From Tragulus kanchil (Eukaryota; Chordata; Mammalia; Artiodactyla; Tragulidae): a stretch of 64,000 nt of DNA. Where the stretch lies: assembly GCA_022376925.1 (NCBI GenBank), contig JAIOJX010000002.1:37286501-37350500 (forward strand), written 5' to 3'. Below the pieces are notes generated by a model. It had not been told where the DNA came from and made no database searches. It saw only the letters and a list, made by a program, of their open reading frames with translations. Positions within the stretch are counted from its first letter, which is position 1, and each line of letters opens with the position of its first letter. Shown piece after piece: positions 56,790 through 64,000 of this stretch. A program made the position numbers and the translations under genes.

Positions 56790-57105
56790 TTGTTGTTGTT
56801 GCGTAGTTGCTCAGTCATGTCTGACTCTTTGCAACCCTATGGGCTGCAGCACACCAGTCTTCCCTGACCTTCACTGTCTCCCTGCGTTTGCTCAAACTTA
56901 TGTCCATTGAATTGATAATGCCATCCAACCATCTCATCCTCTGTCACCCCCTTCTCCTCCTGCCCTCAATCTTTCCCAGCATCAGGGTCTTTTCCAGTAG
57001 GCTGGCTCTTCCCATCAGGTGGCCAAAGTGTCGGAGCATCAGCATCAGTCCTTCCCATGATTATTCAGGGTAATTTCCTCTAGGATTCCCCTAAGGATGC
57101 CACCA
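56790..57105 (-). mobile_element. BovB-related LINE 3' fragment (antisense)
   Basis: Contains ttgctcagtcatgtctgact, ctcatcctctgtcaccccct, cccagcatcagggtcttttc and caggtggccaaagtgtcgga, words of BovB-type repeats in ruminants. Both ends are truncated and there is no open reading frame. Confidence 0.78.
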
Positions 57106-57199
57106 TTAAAATCCAGATAGGGGAACGTCTACTGATAAAATGGTCCACATACTTCAACAGATGAATTGCGAAGACGTGGAAGGAATGAAGAGTCAGCCA

Positions 57200-59414
57200 G
57201 TAGATTCAAGGCTTAAAATACACAGCAGTGTAAATAATGTATGATAATAACCACAGTGTCCAGGGGTGGACACATGGATGATAAAAAGCATTAAGACACA
57301 CACACAAGGAAGTGATTGCTGTCAGGTCAGGGTAGGGGTGGCTTCTGGAGAGGGAAGTGGGATGGAAAACATGGAGGGGTTACTGGAGTAGCTGGCAAGC
57401 TTTTATTTATTAGCTTGTGGTTTTCTTTCTTTCCCTGGGTGGTGGTTACACGCAGAGGTGGGCTGGTCTTTAACAACTGACTCTTCAAGGGGGAAAGAAA
57501 GCCCTGACTTGTAGCGGCTCCTGATTTCCATCATACAAATACTACCTCCGTGGCCAATTTCAAGCTACCAACATGATGTCACTGTGGAGTTGCGAAGAGA
57601 TTACACAAACAGCCAGCGCAACACTGGAAGGGTGTGTTCCTTAGAATCATTCACTCGGCTGTATGTTTATGTTTTGAATATTTTAAAGTTAAAAAGACAA
57701 AAAAAATTACACTGGTTACACGGCTGATTCCAGGACTGGAACAGGAAATAGCACATCAAAGGTACCTAGAGCATCTTTTAGCGTCAGAAAGTAAAGAAGC
57801 ATTACGATTGGAAATCAAAGCCCTGTAATGATGAGGGCATGTCAGAGGGGAACAGAAGCCAATCGAAAGTGTTTCCAGGGCCAAAGCTGGAACAATTTTA
57901 GCAAGAAGATAAAGTACTATTGGATTATAACCCAAAGGATAAATATCCATGACTACATACTGATATAAATAAATGAGGGAATGAATAAATAAATGGGGGA
58001 AAGAGACAGAAGTATCCAAAGCATTGGTGTACCCACACAGCCACAAAATTCCCTGCCTGTCAGTAAGGACTGCATGTGGGGACCGCTTTCTAATGAATAC
58101 AGTGTGGGAAGTGGTAAACAGGGAGCTTTTACAGGAGAGAAACCTGACAGACATGACCTCAGCCAGATGAGCAAGAGCAGTATGGACAAGGGAGGGTAAG
58201 TTGTGTTGCTTTTACACACCCACCACGTGATGTGAGGAGACTGGCAGCTGACTCCTGCAGTCTTCCTTCTGGATGCCCATCATCCCAGGGTAAAGCATGA
58301 GAAAAAGTAGAATTCAAGGCTTAAAATACACAGCAGTGTAAATAATGTATGATAATAACCACAGTGTCCAGGGGTGGACACATGGATGATAAAAAGCATT
58401 AAGACACACACACAAGGAAGTGATTGCTGTCAGGTCAGGGTAGGGGTGGCTTCTGGAGAGGGAAGTGGGATGGAAAACATGGAGGGGTTACTGGAGTAGC
58501 TGGCAAGCTTTTATTTATTAGCTTGTGGTTTTCTTTCTTTCCCTGGGTGGTGGTTACACGCAGAGGTGGGCTGGTCTTTAACAACTGACTCTTCAAGGGG
58601 GAAAGAAAGCCCTGACTTGTAGCGGCTCCTGATTTCCATCATACAAATACTACCTCCGTGGCCAATTTCAAGCTACCAACATGATGTCACTGTGGAGTTG
58701 CGAAGAGATTACACAAACAGCCAGCGCAACACTGGAAGGGTGTGTTCCTTAGAATCATTCACTCGGCTGTATGTTTATGTTTTGAATATTTTAAAGTTAA
58801 AAAGACAAAAAAAATTACACTGGTTACACGGCTGATTCCAGGACTGGAACAGGAAATAGCACATCAAAGGTACCTAGAGCATCTTTTAGCGTCAGAAAGT
58901 AAAGAAGCATTACGATTGGAAATCAAAGCCCTGTAATGATGAGGGCATGTCAGAGGGGAACAGAAGCCAATCGAAAGTGTTTCCAGGGCCAAAGCTGGAA
59001 CAATTTTAGCAAGAAGATAAAGTACTATTGGATTATAACCCAAAGGATAAATATCCATGACTACATACTGATATAAATAAATGAGGGAATGAATAAATAA
59101 ATGGGGGAAAGAGACAGAAGTATCCAAAGCATTGGTGTACCCACACAGCCACAAAATTCCCTGCCTGTCAGTAAGGACTGCATGTGGGGACCGCTTTCTA
59201 ATGAATACAGTGTGGGAAGTGGTAAACAGGGAGCTTTTACAGGAGAGAAACCTGACAGACATGACCTCAGCCAGATGAGCAAGAGCAGTATGGACAAGGG
59301 AGGGTAAGTTGTGTTGCTTTTACACACCCACCACGTGATGTGAGGAGACTGGCAGCTGACTCCTGCAGTCTTCCTTCTGGATGCCCATCATCCCAGGGTA
59401 AAGCATGAGAAAAA
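57200..59414. repeat. Direct duplication 19 (copy A 57200-58305, copy B 58308-59414)
   Basis: Offset is 1,108. An extra A lies a few bases into copy B; the rest is identical, including tetranucleotide-rich sequence near 57966-58005. Confidence 0.95.
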
Positions 59415-60340
59415 CACCAGACAAGCCCCAGAGGGGAGACACTTTGTAAAATACTTAACCAGAACTCCTCTGAACTGTCATCAAAAACAAGGAGAGTCTG
59501 AGGAGCTGCCCTGGGCGAGAAGAGCCCAAGAGGATGGGATGACCAAGTGCCAGGTTTCCTGCCGGGATCCTGGGGGTTTGCTGACCTTGTCTCAAAAACT
59601 GAGGGAACCAAGCCTGTTGCATCCAGAACTAACCACTGACAGCATTTGTTCCTTCTGATAAAATCTGCTTTCAAGAGAAACATGAGATTTTGGAAACTTT
59701 TATCCACACCTTAATTTCGTGGCCTCTCATTACTTTCTGATGAGTGGTGATATCGATGAGTATAATTTTCTGGTATTGTGTAATGAGATGTGTCAACATT
59801 TGGAAGGTTTGCATAACTCAGGGAACTAATTTTTTTTTTTTCAAATGACCAGTGTTATAGATTCATGCCTCTGTAAAAGATCCATTCAATGTTCAAGAGA
59901 GGCCACTGGATTTCAGCGTAATAGAGTACAAAAAGTCCATTGTTACAGTCTCAAATTCTACATGGCAACTAACATTTAAGAAACTACCACTTGCCAAGTT
60001 TGTGTATGGTATCAAAGTGGAAGAGCCACAATTATTTGAAAACACAAATTTAAAAATGCAGATGTGTCTCAGTCTCCCACAGTAGTTTTCTCCATATATT
60101 TCATCCACAACAACATCACAACAGACCGAATGCAGAAACACATGTGAGAATTTGGTTGTTTTCTATTAAGCCCTGACCTTTAATTAAATGTACCTGCAAA
60201 AATGTTAAACAATGCCACTCTTCTCACTAATTTTTTTTTTTTTTTGCTTTGCAAAAGAGTTGGCTTTTTATTAAATAAAAGCTCTCTTCCTGGAGTAGAG
60301 GCAAAAAAAAAAGAAAAAAGTTATGAATTCATTTTTTGCA
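59415..60340. other. Unique non-coding sequence
   Basis: AT-rich with several homopolymer runs (59830, 60230, 60303). The antisense 146-codon frame at 59267-59707 starts inside duplication 19 and shows no domain. Confidence 0.4.
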
Positions 60341-60344
60341 GGGG

Positions 60345-60682
60345 TTGTTTCTTTTCTTTTTTAAATTTTTAATGTATTTTATCTATGGTTGTGCCACGAC
60401 TTTGCTGCTGCAGTGGGCTTTCTCTAGCTGGGGTTCTGTGTTGTGGGGTACAGGCATCTCATTGTGGTGGCTTCTCTTAACTGCCAAGCACAGGCTCTCG
60501 ACACCCGACTGCAGTACTTGCAGCAGGCGGGCTCAGGACTCGTGGTTCTTGCGCTCAGTAGTTGCGGTGCATGGCTTCCGTTGCCTGCTGCATGTGGATT
60601 CTTCCTGGGGGAGGGATTGAACCCGTGTCCCCTGCATTGGCAGGTGGATTTTGATCCACTGTGCCACCAGGGATGTCCCTTT
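60345..60682 (-). mobile_element. tRNA-derived cetartiodactyl SINE, long form (antisense)
   Basis: Contains gctgctgcagtgggctttct, gggattgaacccgtgtcccc (B-box complement) and ccactgtgccaccagggatg at the head end. The T-rich 5' side on + is the complement of its A-tail. Confidence 0.85.
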
Positions 60683-60689
60683 TCTTCAT

Positions 60690-61075
60690 TTTGAGGGATG
60701 GGTGTCTTCTTGCAGTTAATGGCGGTCAGGTTCCGCTGTGGTGGCAAGTGAGAGGAAACGTAAGGATAAGTAAGGGCTGCACTCCCTCGAGAAAACCCCC
60801 TCCTGTCCTAGTGAAGTGGACAGACCCGGCCGACCCTCCTGGCCTCCTGCCCGGGATGTCGCTGTGATGCTGAAGCTGGCGTACCAACTCAACCTCAAGG
60901 TCCCTGACCGCTCCGCCATCTTCTTCTGTGTTTCATGTGAGGTGGAATGCCTCTTCATCACCGAAACCCATCTTCATCCGTTGTTTGGTGGCCTGTAATA
61001 GAAAGCATTCCACGCTGAAACCTGACCTCCCACATCTGGGAACCGGGTAGGTTACGACCCTCAAAAGGACAGGAA
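60690..61075. other. CpG-containing unrecognised segment
   Basis: Moderately GC-rich sequence with short open frames on both strands (for example 60816-60998 on + and 60716-60961 on -). I considered a processed pseudogene but could not match it to a protein family. Confidence 0.3.
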
Positions 61076-61465
61076 TTCTTTTTTTTTTTTTTTTGTAGAT
61101 ATACATTTATTTCTCTCAGCTTCTATTTTGAAAAAAATAAAAAACTACAGACGTACAGAAAGTTTCCAAGTACAGAAGGTCCAGTGAAGGTGTTATTCGA
61201 GGTTACACATGCACAAGTAATTCTCAGAAATGTCCTGCGCTGCCCAAGTAAGTGGGTTGCTGAAGTTGCTAAATTAAGCTCCTGATGTCTGTTTCACAAA
61301 AAGGTGATTAAAAGAGTATGCAAAAGATCCAAAGACAACCAGGCAGTCAAGCCACTGGTGTGGGTAGATTTCTCTAGTTCATCATTCTGTGTACAGATCA
61401 GCAGTCAGTGATGCAGTTTTAAAATCTGAGACCATTATCTTTATTTTCACGAGAAGCTGGCATCA

Positions 61466-61590
61466 GACTTCCCTGGTGGTCCAGGGGCTATGGCTCTGTT
61501 GCTTCCACTGGAGGAGGCATGGGTTCCCGCCCTGGGTGGGGATGGTCCCACATGCTGAGCAGTGAGGCAGGGGAAAAAATGGCAAGGTTG
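61466..61590 (+). mobile_element. tRNA-derived SINE fragment (copy A)
   Basis: Contains gacttccctggtggtccagg and the degenerate middle gtcccacatgctgagcagtg. Repeated at 62576-62700 by duplication 20. Confidence 0.75.
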
Positions 61591-61788
61591 GCAGAATTTG
61601 TTGCAACAGGGGGCCTGAGCAGAGCCCACAGCTGCAGACCTGGCCTCTGTAATGCTCTGTCTTCCCCTCCTCACCTGCTCTCTGCTGTCTTAGGTCAGCT
61701 CTTGAGGCCCCGGGACTCACCTCTGGTGAGTTAGCAACCTCTAGTCTCAGGTAAGAACGATAAATTAAATCTTTTTATCTAGTCTCTG

Positions 61789-61790
<2 letters not shown>

Positions 61791-61829
<39 letters not shown>
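61791..61829. repeat. CA microsatellite (copy A)
   Basis: A pure CA tract of 39 bases; the copy at 62901-62939 has exactly the same length. Confidence 0.96.
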
Positions 61830-61831
<2 letters not shown>

Positions 61832-62575
61832 CTTAGGTCTTTCCTGTAACAGCCAATAAGAGGATCTCCTGCCCTGTTTTCCTCCCTAGGCTAGCCTGAC
61901 ACAACACAGGCATCAGCGTGTCTAAGTGTCAGAAAGCGCTTTCCTTCTTTGCTCCACTAGGACCGGCCCCAAACAGTGCAGGGTCTGCAAAACCCGCCAC
62001 AGGCTGCCTAGAGATGATCTCAATCCTAATTTCCCCTTTATGCTTCCTGGGCCTAGGACGTCCTGAAACATCTACAGGAAAACCAGGGAAATCACCATGA
62101 CAACCAGACAGATGTGCGGTACACTCAGAGAGAGGAGATGAGGCTCTCAGTAAGCTACCAAGAAAGTGGCCCAAACCACAGGGGACACAGGGAGGGAAAG
62201 GTTGAAGGGAAGCCCTCTGGAAGGATCTCTCTTATTTCCTGCCCAAACATGACCCCCTGAGCCTATACCCCAGCCTCTCCATCTCAACATCCCTGAAGAC
62301 TGTCCCATAACTGAGCTCCTCCTCCAGAATTCTCCTAAAATCACCATGTGTGGGGTTCCAACAAATTTTCTGATGTTCCATTTCCCCCCCCATGTGGTGG
62401 GGTTCGCTGAAAAGTCTATAATTTGCTCTAGATGAAATCATTAGACCATGGCAGTCAAGCAAACCTGGTGTGGGTAGATTTCTCTAGTTCATCATTCTGT
62501 GTACAGATCAGCAGTCAGTGATGCAGTTTTAAAATCTGAGACCATTATCTTTATTTTCACGAGAAGCTGGCATCA

Positions 62576-62700
62576 GACTTCCCTGGTGGTCCAGGGGCTA
62601 TGGCTCTGTTGCTTCCACTGGAGGAGGCATGGGTTCCCGCCCTGGGTGGGGATGGTCCCACATGCTGAGCAGTGAGGCAGGGGAAAAAATGGCAAGGTTG
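62576..62700 (+). mobile_element. tRNA-derived SINE fragment (copy B of 61466-61590)
   Basis: Identical repeat carried by duplication 20. Confidence 0.75.
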
Positions 62701-62898
62701 GCAGAATTTGTTGCAACAGGGGGCCTGAGCAGAGCCCACAGCTGCAGACCTGGCCTCTGTAATGCTCTGTCTTCCCCTCCTCACCTGCTCTCTGCTGTCT
62801 TAGGTCAGCTCTTGAGGCCCCGGGACTCACCTCTGGTGAGTTAGCAACCTCTAGTCTCAGGTAAGAACGATAAATTAAATCTTTTTATCTAGTCTCTG

Positions 62899-62900
<2 letters not shown>

Positions 62901-62939
<39 letters not shown>
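62901..62939. repeat. CA microsatellite (copy B)
   Basis: Same length and flanks as 61791-61829, in duplication 20. Confidence 0.96.
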
Positions 62940-62941
<2 letters not shown>

Positions 62942-63662
62942 CTTAGGTCTTTCCTGTAACAGCCAATAAGAGGATCTCCTGCCCTGTTTTCCTCCCTAGG
63001 CTAGCCTGACACAACACAGGCATCAGCGTGTCTAAGTGTCAGAAAGCGCTTTCCTTCTTTGCTCCACTAGGACCGGCCCCAAACAGTGCAGGGTCTGCAA
63101 AACCCGCCACAGGCTGCCTAGAGATGATCTCAATCCTAATTTCCCCTTTATGCTTCCTGGGCCTAGGACGTCCTGAAACATCTACAGGAAAACCAGGGAA
63201 ATCACCATGACAACCAGACAGATGTGCGGTACACTCAGAGAGAGGAGATGAGGCTCTCAGTAAGCTACCAAGAAAGTGGCCCAAACCACAGGGGACACAG
63301 GGAGGGAAAGGTTGAAGGGAAGCCCTCTGGAAGGATCTCTCTTATTTCCTGCCCAAACATGACCCCCTGAGCCTATACCCCAGCCTCTCCATCTCAACAT
63401 CCCTGAAGACTGTCCCATAACTGAGCTCCTCCTCCAGAATTCTCCTAAAATCACCATGTGTGGGGTTCCAACAAATTTTCTGATGTTCCATTTCCAAGAC
63501 GCCAGCCAAAGGCAGCAGGAGCATTGCTACCAAAGGGCTAGGCTGTTCATCTCACGTAAGATTCTGCTGAAAAGTCTTAGCCCTGAAGTCCTCCTGCTCT
63601 GCAGGAGGCCTGCCCTAGAAATCATTAGACCATGTTTTTGTTCATTAAAACTAGAACCGTGC

Positions 63663-63890
63663 AGACTTCCCTAGTGGTCCAGTGGTTAAGGATCCGTCTT
63701 GCAATGCAGCAGGGGACATGAGCTGGATCCCTAGTTAGGAGACTAAGATCCCATAGGCTGCAGGATTGCAGGACAATGAAGCCTGTGTGCCCGAACTAGA
63801 CAGTCTGTGCCCCAACTAGACATCTCGTGTAACCCAGCAAATATTCAAAAAAGCAAATGAAAACCACAGTATGGTATCATTTAAAAAAAA
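63663..63890 (+). mobile_element. tRNA-derived cetartiodactyl SINE
   Basis: Contains gacttccctagtggtccagt, cttgcaatgcagcagggga, ggatccctagttaggaga and an A-rich 3' end near 63882. Unlike its neighbours it lies outside any duplication. Confidence 0.85.
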
Positions 63891-64000
63891 TAAAACAGAA
63901 ACCCCCAAACCAATACTGTCTGATAGATCCTACTGGTATAATCCCAGATACATGTTTATGAGTTTCATCAATAATAATTAGCATTTAGGTACTACTTACA

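Larger units (their letters stand above)
61342..63632. repeat. Direct duplication 20 (copy A 61342-62449, copy B 62450-63632)
   Basis: The interior is identical, including a 39-base CA microsatellite of equal length in both copies. The last ~70 bases of copy A (from about 62383) are garbled and shortened relative to copy B 63495-63632, although both finish with attagaccatg. This is a very clear degraded contig end. Confidence 0.94.

Noticed and set aside
1069..63632. A new class of biological tandem duplication or a transposon making ~1.1 kb target doublets
   Set aside because: There is no shared sequence at the borders, no target-site signature and no common element, and errors cluster at joins; an assembly cause explains all of it.
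46700..64000. MOS or another neighbour of PLAG1 in the 3' flank
   Set aside because: No kinase-like or other long domain-bearing frame is present; MOS would be a single-exon frame of about 340 codons.
1..64000. CRISPR arrays, operons, prophage or other prokaryotic features
   Set aside because: The sequence is plainly mammalian; regular short repeats with spacers are absent.

Overview
This is mammalian, specifically ruminant, nuclear DNA. The evidence is the dense population of Bov-tA/BovA SINEs, other tRNA-derived cetartiodactyl SINEs, a BovB-like LINE fragment and L1 3' ends. Genes have GT-AG introns, long AT-rich non-coding stretches and a very long 3' untranslated region. The species cannot be fixed from sequence alone.

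The only protein-coding gene I can support is PLAG1 (pleomorphic adenoma gene 1, a seven-finger C2H2 transcription factor) on the + strand. Its first coding exon is 34396-34754 (ATG at 34513). A 509-base GT-AG intron follows (34755-35263), then the terminal coding exon from 35264 with the stop at 36519-36521. The 3' UTR runs to a probable poly(A) signal at 45401-45406. The spliced product is 499 residues; human, from memory, is 500. The first ~34 kb is probably upstream PLAG1 intron, and the region after ~46.7 kb is probably 3' intergenic DNA. No second gene was recognised; a MOS kinase reading frame, which lies beyond the 3' end of PLAG1 in other mammals, is absent.

The dominant structural feature is a series of twenty head-to-tail direct duplications. 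Each is about 1.05-1.2 kb and nearly identical, and the two copies abut or are separated by at most about 55 bases. They affect unrelated sequence alike: introns, the PLAG1 coding exon, its 3' UTR, intergenic DNA and SINEs. Mismatches between copies cluster next to the central junction and are mainly homopolymer indels. This is what is expected if overlapping contigs or consensus chunks were concatenated without merging their ~1.1 kb overlaps. I read it as an assembly artefact, not biology. About 22 kb of the 64 kb would then be redundant, leaving a true locus of about 42 kb. One casualty is an apparent second, 5'-truncated PLAG1 terminal exon at 36675-37764.

Layout: 1-34.4 kb, presumed PLAG1 upstream/intron 5' part, with SINEs near 0.4, 4.4, 5.6-6.2, 6.7, 8.6 and 20.8 kb, an old L1 remnant at 10.1-11.1 kb, and duplications 1-11. 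34.4-45.4 kb, PLAG1 coding exons and 3' UTR, with duplications 12-14 and the start of 15. 45.4-64 kb, repeat-rich 3' flank with many SINEs, an MLT2-like LTR, L1 3' ends, a BovB-like fragment and duplications 15-20.

The biological points most worth following are a 27-codon in-frame upstream ORF that ends six bases before the PLAG1 start codon, and an abrupt GC3 jump between the two PLAG1 coding exons (about 50% to about 94% by hand count) that looks like a local GC-biased gene conversion hotspot.
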